From Candidatus Avelusimicrobium facis (lineage in GTDB: Bacteria; Elusimicrobiota; Elusimicrobia; Elusimicrobiales; Elusimicrobiaceae): a stretch of DNA of 5,582 nt. Positions 1-5,493 of this stretch are shown here, piece after piece. Every line of letters starts with the position of its first letter. Within the stretch, counting starts at the first letter, position 1. The stretch spans positions 1 to 5,582 of the forward strand of contig CAAFHX010000008.1 of assembly GCA_900762815.1 (NCBI GenBank). Direction: 5' to 3'. The position numbers were made by a program, and so were the translations under genes. The notes beneath the pieces were generated by a model. That model ran no database searches and was not told the DNA's origin. It saw nothing but the letters and a program-made list of their open reading frames with translations.

Positions 1-15
1 GCAGAGTACAAAGAG

Positions 16-43
16 TTGGCAGGGGGGGCGTTTATTATATAAA
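16..43 (+). promoter_or_regulatory. Putative sigma70-type promoter of the protease gene
   Basis: A -35-like TTGGCA (16-21) and a -10-like TATAAA (38-43) are separated by 16 bp. Each matches the consensus at five of six positions. Transcription would start near position 50, giving a leader of about 27 nt that contains the Shine-Dalgarno site of the protease gene. The spacer holds a run of seven G (22-28). The -10 region lies in a local AT-rich stretch that stands out from the GC-rich coding DNA. This is inferred from motif match and position only. Confidence 0.5.
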
Positions 44-63
44 CTAGAAAATAAGGATAACAA

Positions 64-69
64 AGGGAG
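64..69 (+). promoter_or_regulatory. Shine-Dalgarno site of the protease gene
   Basis: AGGGAG ends 7 nt before the ATG at 77. It supports that start codon and shows that this genome uses conventional Shine-Dalgarno initiation, which matters when judging miaA and miaB, where no such site is seen. Confidence 0.65.
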
Positions 70-76
70 CTGTGCC

Positions 77-1081
77 ATGAAAAAACTGTTTTTAATAGGA
101 TTATTCTGCGCGATGGCGGCTGCTTGCGCTGCCGCGCAAGACGCGCCCGCGTTTTTTGCAGCGGATTTTTTAAACCAAATCGTTATTTTGGAGCAGGGGG
201 ACAAGGGGGCCAAACAATGCCATGCCGTACGCATTGCCCCCAAGTGGTATCTGACAGCCGCCCATTGTGTGCGCCCGTTGTGCGACAAACAGTGCCTTGT
301 GAAAGTGCAGCTGCTTTCGGGGCCGTTGCAGGCGTCGGCCCTGCTGGAGCACAACGCCGCCCATCCCCACGTTTTTGTGCCACGGCAATATCGCCCGGGC
401 AATGGCAAAAATATCCGCTACGATTTGGCCCTGCTGCGCTTTGACCCGGCGGCGGAAGACTTTTCTTTTTATGACGGCCAGCGGCAAACGTGGCTGGATG
501 AAAAGGGCTTTTTAGCCGCCTTGAAAAAAGGCCCATACGCCGAACAGCGCACCCAGTGGGAGGCTTTGCAAAAGGCCCGTCCTCGCCTGCTGAGCGTTAC
601 CGACGGCACCTCCCGCCGCTTCGTCCGCCCGCTGGCCGTGCCGGACCTGCGCCCCGACGGCATCTATTTTCATACGAGTGGGGAGCGGCCTTTTTATTTC
701 TTTACGCAGTTGCGGCATTATCTGGGGCAAAACTTCGGCGTCAAGCGCGGCATGAGCGGTGCGGGGGTGATTGTGCCCGGCGGCGATGTGGTGGGGGTCG
801 TGTCGGCCGGTTTAAACGGCACCTTGGTGCTCTATGACCCGAACGATACGGCAGTCTCCACCGTGCAGGCCCCGCTGGATTATTTTATGTTTACGCCGTT
901 GAATCAACAGAATGTAGCCTTTATCCGGGCGACGGTGTCTTCCTTCCGCGACGGTTCCGCCGGGCCGCGTTTTGTGCCGGTGATGGGCCGCGTGGCCGAA
1001 CAGACCGGGCAAACCTTGCAGCAGGCCTTTCCGCAGCTGCCTGCGCCGCAAGAAATTGCCGCTAGCCCAGAAGCGAAGTAA
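77..1081 (+). CDS. Exported trypsin-like (S1 fold) serine protease
   Basis: Predicted secreted endopeptidase of 334 residues. Residues 1-20 form a signal peptide: two lysines, a hydrophobic core, then an Ala-rich end with a likely signal peptidase I cut after AAA (18-20), before Q21. A lipoprotein reading with Cys17 is possible but the lipobox (AAAC) is poor. The catalytic triad appears complete: His63 in TAAHC, Asp116 in YDLALL and Ser227 in GMSG. Cys48 and Cys64 match the conserved disulfide that brackets the histidine; Cys69 and Cys73 form a further nearby pair. In the usual GDSGGP motif the Asp before Ser is Met226, so the classic trypsin activation salt bridge is absent, as in V8-like relatives. 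The position corresponding to the trypsin S1 Asp appears to be Gly221, so Arg/Lys specificity is not expected. About 110 residues separate Asp116 and Ser227, including a charged helical-looking stretch (about 133-170). The substrate is unknown. The start is supported by an AGGGAG site 7 nt upstream. The last 20 bp overlap the convergent miaA. Confidence 0.85.
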   Translation: MKKLFLIGLFCAMAAACAAAQDAPAFFAADFLNQIVILEQGDKGAKQCHAVRIAPKWYLTAAHCVRPLCDKQCLVKVQLLSGPLQASALLEHNAAHPHVFVPRQYRPGNGKNIRYDLALLRFDPAAEDFSFYDGQRQTWLDEKGFLAALKKGPYAEQRTQWEALQKARPRLLSVTDGTSRRFVRPLAVPDLRPDGIYFHTSGERPFYFFTQLRHYLGQNFGVKRGMSGAGVIVPGGDVVGVVSAGLNGTLVLYDPNDTAVSTVQAPLDYFMFTPLNQQNVAFIRATVSSFRDGSAGPRFVPVMGRVAEQTGQTLQQAFPQLPAPQEIAASPEAK

Positions 1082-1997
1082 TTTGGCCGGTTACTTTTTC
1101 TACGTCAAAGTCCTGCGGTTGGTTAAAATCCAGCCGCAGGGCATTTTTATAGCGGTTGAACCAGGTGCGCTGGCGTTTGGCATATTGGCAGGTCAGGGTG
1201 CAGATTTTTTCAAAGGTTTCTTCCCGCGTCTTTTCGCCCCGGAGCCATTGTAAAATTTGAAAGTAGCCCAAGCTCTTGAGCGCCGGACAATCCGGCGCAG
1301 CTCCGGCATCAAGCAGGGTGCGGGTTTCGGCGGCCATGGGGTCCAGCATGGCGCGGGTGCGTTTTGCAATGCGTTGGCGGAGCAGCTCTTTGTCCCAATG
1401 CAGGTAGACAAACAGGGCTTGTTCTGCAGGAAACTGCCCAAAAAACCGGCCGCTTTTTAAGGCGGAGGCAGGTTGCCCGGCCAGCAACGTAATTTCCAGC
1501 GCGCGCAGGATACGCTGGATATTCCCCGGAGGGATTTGGTGCGCCGAAACGGGGTCTTTTTCCGCTAATCTTGCGTGCAGCGCCTCTTTGCCGTGGGTTT
1601 GCGCCCAAGCGGTTAATTCGGCGCGTAGGGCGGCATTGGCGGGGGGGAGCGGGTCCATCCCCACAAAAAACGCATGCAGATACATGCCGGTGCCCCCGGC
1701 AAAAATAAACGATTTTTCAGGCTGGGCGTCCGTCAGCGCGCGGGCGTGCGCGCAGAAGGCGGCGGCGTCAAAGGTTTGCTGCGGGGCGGCAAAATCTACC
1801 AAATGGTAAGGTACGCCGTCCACGCGGTACACTCCGTCTTGCCACGTGCCTTGGGGCTTGGCGGTGCCCACGGTCAAATTGCGGTAGATTTGGCGCGAAT
1901 CGGCTGAGATAATCTGCGTTTTTAATCGTTTGGCCAAAGACAAAGCAAGTTCTGTTTTTCCGCTGGCGGTCGGTCCCGCTAAGACAAGATGTTTCAT
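1062..1997 (-). CDS. miaA: tRNA dimethylallyltransferase MiaA
   Basis: Transfers the dimethylallyl group from DMAPP to N6 of adenosine 37 in tRNAs that read codons starting with U, making i6A, the substrate of MiaB. From the ATG at 1997 the protein has 311 residues, close to the usual 300-320. Seen in order: P-loop GPTASGKT (8-15), the DSRQIY segment (33-38) with the conserved catalytic Asp, VGTAKP, YHLVDF, AGGTGMYL (100-107), QRILRALEI (161-169) and the C-terminal YAKRQRTWF (272-280). The reading frame is open back to a GTG at 2013-2015, which would add six residues. ATG is preferred because the GTG touches the U-tract of the preceding terminator and the extension is not needed by the fold. 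Neither start has a visible Shine-Dalgarno site. The gene follows the PilZ gene but is separated from it by a terminator. It ends (TAG) 20 bp inside the convergent protease gene. No clear terminator of its own was seen downstream. Confidence 0.95.
   Translation of the reverse strand: MKHLVLAGPTASGKTELALSLAKRLKTQIISADSRQIYRNLTVGTAKPQGTWQDGVYRVDGVPYHLVDFAAPQQTFDAAAFCAHARALTDAQPEKSFIFAGGTGMYLHAFFVGMDPLPPANAALRAELTAWAQTHGKEALHARLAEKDPVSAHQIPPGNIQRILRALEITLLAGQPASALKSGRFFGQFPAEQALFVYLHWDKELLRQRIAKRTRAMLDPMAAETRTLLDAGAAPDCPALKSLGYFQILQWLRGEKTREETFEKICTLTCQYAKRQRTWFNRYKNALRLDFNQPQDFDVEKVTGQITSLLG
1111..1148 (+). terminator. Rho-independent terminator of the protease gene, inside miaA
   Basis: Positions 1111-1122 and 1130-1141 can form a 12-bp stem (ten Watson-Crick pairs and two G-U pairs) with a 7-nt AU-rich loop. 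After two further bases comes a run of five T (1144-1148). The hairpin begins 30 nt after the protease stop codon. It is oriented for the + strand: one internal G-U pair becomes an A-C mismatch in the minus-strand transcript, and there is no U-tract on that side. The whole element lies in the miaA coding sequence (codons for about residues 284-296 of the ATG-initiated protein), so the same DNA serves as coding sequence on one strand and as a terminator on the other. Confidence 0.65.
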
Positions 1998-2015
1998 ATT
2001 TTTAGGTCTGGGCAC

Positions 2016-2040
2016 AAAAAAGGCCCGCCGCAGCGGGCCT
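2016..2040 (-). terminator. Rho-independent terminator between the PilZ gene and miaA
   Basis: On the minus strand AGGCCCGC (2040-2033), a TGCG loop and GCGGGCCT (2028-2021) form a perfect 8-bp, mostly G/C stem, followed by T at 2020-2016; counting the last stem base the run is six T. It begins 14 nt after the PilZ stop codon (2055-2057). The U-tract ends 18 nt before the miaA ATG, so readthrough or a promoter hidden in this short gap would be needed for miaA expression. Confidence 0.85.
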
Positions 2041-2054
2041 TGGCGGTTGTGAAT

Positions 2055-2519
2055 TTAATCGTCAAAAAGCGTTTCGTCTTTTTGAATTTTATTGCAAATG
2101 CGGTGGGCTTTGCAATTGGCTACGCACACTTCGGGCAGGCGCAGCAGAATGCGGGTGTCGCAGTCGTTAAAATCGTCGGCCATGGCGCTGATGACGGCGG
2201 CGTTTTCGGGTTTCATATCCGTAAACTCAATGCCCACGGTATAGACGTTTTCTTTTTGCCGGACCCACGCCATGCGGGCGGCAATTTCCATTTTGTCCAT
2301 GCCCGGCAGCTGCAGGCTGATAGAAAAATGGTCCGCCAGCGGCGCGCCCAAAAAGCTGATCATACGCATGCCGGAGGCCGACAAGTCGGCCAAAATGGCC
2401 ACCAAAGAGGTTTCCTTGCCGTCCTGGGTTTTGTAAAACAAATTGACCGGTTCAATCAGATTGCTGATGACCGGCATGCGGCGGTGTCTGCGTTTTTCAG
2501 AGAAATTCTTTTGGTTCAT
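2055..2519 (-). CDS. PilZ-domain protein with a four-cysteine C-terminal tail
   Basis: Protein of 154 residues, probably a cytoplasmic c-di-GMP receptor. The N-terminal RRHRR supplies the RxxxR motif (Arg10, Arg14) and DLSASG (45-50) matches the D/NxSxxG motif; together these are the ligand-binding signature of PilZ domains. The later segment with Trp85 and VGIEF (95-99) is the usual closing strand of the barrel. The domain ends near residue 105. What follows is not part of the standard domain: a tail of about 50 residues with Cys120, Cys132, Cys136 and Cys142, a spacing that could hold a metal or a disulfide. No signal peptide or membrane segment is seen. The ATG lies two bases after the miaB stop, and its Shine-Dalgarno site sits in the last miaB codons, so translation is likely coupled. 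A terminator follows closely. The output (motility, polysaccharide or other) cannot be read from sequence, because PilZ-only proteins act through unknown partners. Confidence 0.88.
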   Translation of the reverse strand: MNQKNFSEKRRHRRMPVISNLIEPVNLFYKTQDGKETSLVAILADLSASGMRMISFLGAPLADHFSISLQLPGMDKMEIAARMAWVRQKENVYTVGIEFTDMKPENAAVISAMADDFNDCDTRILLRLPEVCVANCKAHRICNKIQKDETLFDD

Positions 2520-2521
2520 AA

Positions 2522-3751
2522 TCAGTCCCTCGCCAAGAGCAGGGTGTCGTCGCTGGCCTCGGCCACGCTGTCTACCACGCTGCCTACTCTGTAGCTTTTT
2601 TTAGTTTGTGCCCAAAAATTGTCTGACGTGCGGCCTTTGTTGGGCGTTTCCATTAAAATCCGTATCGGTTGGCCCACACGCGCAGCGTAAGCGCTTTCGG
2701 CCAAGCCTCTTACTTTATTTAACAAAATATCTAATCTTTGTTCCAGTATTTTTTCGGGCCAAAGTTTCATTTGGGCGGCCGGAGTGCCCGCGCGGGGGGA
2801 ATATTTAAAGCAATATGCCGCCGAAAAACCCGCTCGGTCCACCAAGGAAAGTGTCTCTTGGAAATCTTCCTCGGTCTCGGTTGGAAAGCCGACGATGATG
2901 TCCGTGCTGACAGCAAAGCCGCGCGCCTTGAGCGCGTCTAATTTTTCCAGCAAGGTTTCGCGCGTGTAGCCGCGTTTCATTTCGTGCAAGACCCGGGTGG
3001 AGCCGCTTTGCACCGGCAAGTGAATGTGCCGCGCAATTTTGGGGTTGTTCTCCACGGCGGCTAAAAATTGCGGCGTGATGAACGCCGGATGCGGGCTGAC
3101 AAAGCGCACCCGCTCCACGCCCGGCAGGGCGGAGACTTCATGGAGTAAGTCGGCAAAGGTTTTGCCTTCTTCTTTCCAGGCGTTGACGGTTTGCCCCAAG
3201 AGGACGATTTCCGTGCGGCCTTGGGCGGCGTGTTGCGCCGCGCGCGCGCAAATATCCGCCGACGGCAGACAATGCACCGGTCCGCGCACCGAGGGAACAA
3301 TGCAGTACGAGCAGGCAAAATCGCACCCGCGCATAATGGTTACATACCCGGTAATGCCCGGCTGGTTGGCGTTGGCAGCCCCGGGTGCGGCGGGGAAGAG
3401 CCCGCTGCGGTCCAGCAACCGGGCAAAGTGGTCTATTTCTTTAGCGCCGGATACCAAGTCCAAATACGGGAAAGTTTTTTTGAGTTTATCGCCCAAGCGC
3501 TGCGCCGCGCACCCGGCAAAGATAATGTGCCGCCCGGGGCGTTCGCGTTTCCATTGGCGCAGCCGCCCCAAGAAAGACAGGGCGCGGTGCTCGGCATGGT
3601 CGCGCACGGTGCAGGTGTTGACCAAGGCCAGGTCCGCCTCGTCTAAGTTCTGCGTGGGGACATACCCGCGCGTAAGCAGGTGGGCGGCCATTTCGTCCGA
3701 GTCGGCCAAATTCATTTGGCAGCCGTAGGTTTGGATAAACAATTTCTTCAT
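2522..3751 (-). CDS. miaB: tRNA-2-methylthio-N6-dimethylallyladenosine synthase MiaB
   Basis: Radical-SAM methylthiotransferase that converts i6A37 to ms2i6A37 in tRNA, the step after MiaA. The order of domains is typical. The N-terminal UPF0004 domain carries the auxiliary [4Fe-4S] ligands Cys11 (YGCQMN), Cys47 (NTCTVR) and Cys81 (AGCAAQ). The radical-SAM core has Cys143, Cys147 and Cys150 (CDFACSYC), then LLGQTVN (184-190), FVSPHP (217-222), HLPVQSGS (244-251) and DIIVGFPTET (284-293). A C-terminal TRAM-like tRNA-binding segment starts near 358. MiaB is preferred over MtaB or RimO because of the CQMN and LLGQTVN motifs and the nearby miaA. At 409 residues it is shorter than many MiaB proteins (about 430-475), and the TRAM part looks compact. 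The segment after the cluster (RGPVHC) departs from the more usual RGRE-SR pattern. The start must lie before Cys11, which fixes the ATG at 3751. No Shine-Dalgarno site is seen, and a terminator U-tract ends 8 nt upstream. Confidence 0.93.
   Translation of the reverse strand: MKKLFIQTYGCQMNLADSDEMAAHLLTRGYVPTQNLDEADLALVNTCTVRDHAEHRALSFLGRLRQWKRERPGRHIIFAGCAAQRLGDKLKKTFPYLDLVSGAKEIDHFARLLDRSGLFPAAPGAANANQPGITGYVTIMRGCDFACSYCIVPSVRGPVHCLPSADICARAAQHAAQGRTEIVLLGQTVNAWKEEGKTFADLLHEVSALPGVERVRFVSPHPAFITPQFLAAVENNPKIARHIHLPVQSGSTRVLHEMKRGYTRETLLEKLDALKARGFAVSTDIIVGFPTETEEDFQETLSLVDRAGFSAAYCFKYSPRAGTPAAQMKLWPEKILEQRLDILLNKVRGLAESAYAARVGQPIRILMETPNKGRTSDNFWAQTKKSYRVGSVVDSVAEASDDTLLLARD
2526..2531 (-). 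promoter_or_regulatory. Shine-Dalgarno site of the PilZ gene within miaB
   Basis: GAGGGA on the minus strand lies within the last codons of miaB, 6 nt before the PilZ ATG (2519). The miaB stop TGA (2524-2522) falls between the site and the start. Ribosomes ending on miaB could therefore reinitiate directly on the PilZ gene. Confidence 0.6.
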
Positions 3752-3759
3752 AAATACGT

Positions 3760-3790
3760 AAAAAAGGCGGCGTACCGGGCGCCGCCTTTT
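3760..3790 (-). terminator. Rho-independent terminator after pgi
   Basis: GGCGGCG and CGCCGCC (3780-3786 and 3766-3772 on the minus strand) form a 7-bp G/C stem, extended by four A-T pairs (3787-3790 with 3762-3765), around a 7-nt loop. On the minus strand the hairpin runs into six T (3765-3760). It starts 12 nt after the pgi stop codon. The A-T extension also leaves four T on the + strand, so weak bidirectional activity is conceivable, although no + gene is present here to terminate. The miaB ATG follows 8 nt after the U-tract. Confidence 0.88.
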
Positions 3791-3802
3791 GAAAGCGTCA
3801 GC

Positions 3803-5467
3803 TTAGAACAAATCGCTGATTTTTTTGATGGCTTGCGCCACGGGCTGCTGCAAGTGCAGCTTTATCACACGGCGGCCCTTCTTTTCCAAGGCTTGGAAGT
3901 CGCCCAAGGCCTGTGCATTGCATAATTGGCCGAAGGTGTAGTTCTGCCCCGGGATTTGGATGTCGTTGGCCGGGTCGGCAGACAAAATCAAAAAGACCCC
4001 GTTGTTGCCGTCGCCCTTGTGCAGCTGGCCGCTGGAGTGCAGATAGCGCGGCCCATAGCCAAACAATACGGCGCGTTTGGTGCGGCAGAGGATTTTGTCG
4101 CGCAGCGCGGCCAAGGCTTCGTCGGTTTCTTCACAGGGCCAGACATAAGGCAAAATGGCCACATAGTCATTGCTTTCCAGCAAGGAGAAGAAATCCTGTG
4201 CCAAGCTTTCCAGCTTAACTTCATCCTTTAAATCTTTGCTGACCAACAGCGGGGCCGTCACTTCGGCCGGGATATCCCCGGCGGAGAGTTGCGCCAAGAC
4301 ATTTTTGGTCAAGGTTTTGGCTTCCTGCACATTGGGTTGGTCAAAGGGGTCTATGGCCAAAATGGCACCCGCAGCGGCGGTGGCAATTTCCCACAAGAGA
4401 TACATGGCGCCCAGCTGGTATTTGTCCGACATATCCAGCGTAACAATCGGGAAACCGCGCTCGGCCAAGTCGTCGGCGATTTCGGCCACGCGTTTGTTGT
4501 CGTCGCTGTCGGCGGTCAAGCACACAAAGAAGCGGTCCTCGCGGTAGTCAAAATTGCGGTGCAAGGTTTCGCCCACCACAGGGACGATGCCCTTGCCTTC
4601 TTTGCCGGTGGATTCGGCCACCAGCTGTTCCGCCCACAGCCCGAAGGTCGCCACCTCTTGGGGGGCCAAAATGGTCAATTTGTCCTTGCTGTGGTTGGCA
4701 TAGCAAGCGCCCATGTATGCGCCCAATTTGACGGCGGCATTGTCTTTTACCGGGGCTTGCGGGCCGAACGTTTCGGCGGCGGCTTTGGCTTGGTTTAAAA
4801 TTTGAGCTACATCCACGCCCATAATGGCGGCCGGCACAATGCCAAAGAAAGACAAGGCCGAGAAACGCCCCCCGATATCGGACGGGTTGGTAAAGACATG
4901 GCGGAATTTAAATTTTTTGGCCAAATCTTGCAGGCCGGTGCCCTTGTCGGTAATGGCAATGAAGTGGTGCCCCGGGGTTTTGACGCCGGCTTTTTTGACC
5001 TCTTCATAGAAATAGGCAAATTGGGAGGAGGGCTCCACCGTGCCGCCGGATTTGCTGGCGAAGATGAACAGGGTTTCCGCCGGGTTGATTTTGGCGCGCA
5101 CCGCACCGACCCAATCCGGGTTGGTGGTGTCCAGCACAAACAGCTCCGGGTACCCCGATTGCTTGCCAAACAAGGTGCGGAACACTTCGGGGGCCAGGCT
5201 GCTGCCGCCCATGCCCATGACCACGCAATATTTATAGTCTTTTTTGGCTTCGGCAGCAAATTGGGTAACTTCGTCTAGATGTTGCAACGTCCAGTCATAT
5301 ACCTTTTGCCAGCCTAAGAAATTTTTGATTAATTCTTGGTGTTGGGGCTCCTCTTTCCATAAGGTGGGGTCCTTTTCCCAAAATTTTTTGTTGAAGTTCA
5401 AGCCTTCCAGTTTGATGATACCTTCGCGGATAATTCCTTCCGCCATGGGGTTTGCGTTCATTTTCAT
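3803..5467 (-). CDS. pgi: Glucose-6-phosphate isomerase (transaldolase-fusion type, standalone)
   Basis: Interconverts glucose-6-phosphate and fructose-6-phosphate in glycolysis and gluconeogenesis; cytoplasmic, 554 residues. Sugar-phosphate isomerase (SIS) motifs are clear: MGMGGSSLAPEV (84-95), ASKSGGT (137-143, phosphate binding), DIGGRFS (197-203, with the conserved Arg201) and AESTGKEGKG (284-293, with the probable catalytic Glu285). DPFDQPNVQEAK (373-384) matches the segment that ends in the conserved active-site Lys. The C-terminal GYGPRYLHSSGQLHKGD (470-486) and the downstream PGQNYTFG and QALGDFQAL are typical of the isomerase half of bifunctional transaldolase/phosphoglucose isomerase proteins, not of the E. 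coli-type enzyme. No transaldolase domain is attached here. The ATG at 5467 is chosen because an AAGGA site lies 12 nt upstream; a second ATG two codons later would be further from it. The upstream gene ends 26 nt before, so the two are probably co-transcribed. A terminator follows the stop codon. Confidence 0.93.
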   Translation of the reverse strand: MKMNANPMAEGIIREGIIKLEGLNFNKKFWEKDPTLWKEEPQHQELIKNFLGWQKVYDWTLQHLDEVTQFAAEAKKDYKYCVVMGMGGSSLAPEVFRTLFGKQSGYPELFVLDTTNPDWVGAVRAKINPAETLFIFASKSGGTVEPSSQFAYFYEEVKKAGVKTPGHHFIAITDKGTGLQDLAKKFKFRHVFTNPSDIGGRFSALSFFGIVPAAIMGVDVAQILNQAKAAAETFGPQAPVKDNAAVKLGAYMGACYANHSKDKLTILAPQEVATFGLWAEQLVAESTGKEGKGIVPVVGETLHRNFDYREDRFFVCLTADSDDNKRVAEIADDLAERGFPIVTLDMSDKYQLGAMYLLWEIATAAAGAILAIDPFDQPNVQEAKTLTKNVLAQLSAGDIPAEVTAPLLVSKDLKDEVKLESLAQDFFSLLESNDYVAILPYVWPCEETDEALAALRDKILCRTKRAVLFGYGPRYLHSSGQLHKGDGNNGVFLILSADPANDIQIPGQNYTFGQLCNAQALGDFQALEKKGRRVIKLHLQQPVAQAIKKISDLF

Positions 5468-5479
5468 ATGATTAGACAG

Positions 5480-5484
5480 TCCTT
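5480..5484 (-). promoter_or_regulatory. Shine-Dalgarno site of pgi
   Basis: AAGGA on the minus strand, 12 nt before the ATG at 5467. The spacing is somewhat long but favours this ATG over the in-frame ATGs at 5461 and 5446. No promoter is evident in the 26-nt gap to the upstream gene. Confidence 0.5.
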
Positions 5485-5493
5485 ATTGTGAAT

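Noticed and set aside
1031..1050. Small minus-strand hairpin just downstream of miaA as a possible miaA terminator.
   Set aside because: The stem is only about 5 bp and no T-tract follows; it is better explained by protease coding sequence.
2047..2058. The 12-mer TTAAATTCACAA (minus strand) occurs at the PilZ stop codon and again at the stop of the partial gene at 5486-5497.
   Set aside because: For a 5.6-kb window about one 12-base match is expected by chance, and two copies give no support for a functional repeat. The shared position at stop codons is curious but weak.
2063..2084. A/T-rich inverted repeat (7-bp stem, 8-nt loop) near the 3' end of the PilZ gene.
   Set aside because: The stem is nearly all A-T, there is no T-tract on the minus strand, and it lies in coding sequence; the real terminator is the G/C hairpin at 2016-2040.
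1989..2594. Long + strand open frame of 201 codons opposite the PilZ gene and the end of miaB.
   Set aside because: It is antisense to genes with clear family motifs, spans the terminator, and has no recognisable domain; long antisense frames are common in GC-rich coding DNA.
3024..3728. Long + strand open frame of 234 codons opposite miaB.
   Set aside because: It mirrors the codons of miaB, whose reading is certain from its cluster motifs; no domain or ribosome site supports it.
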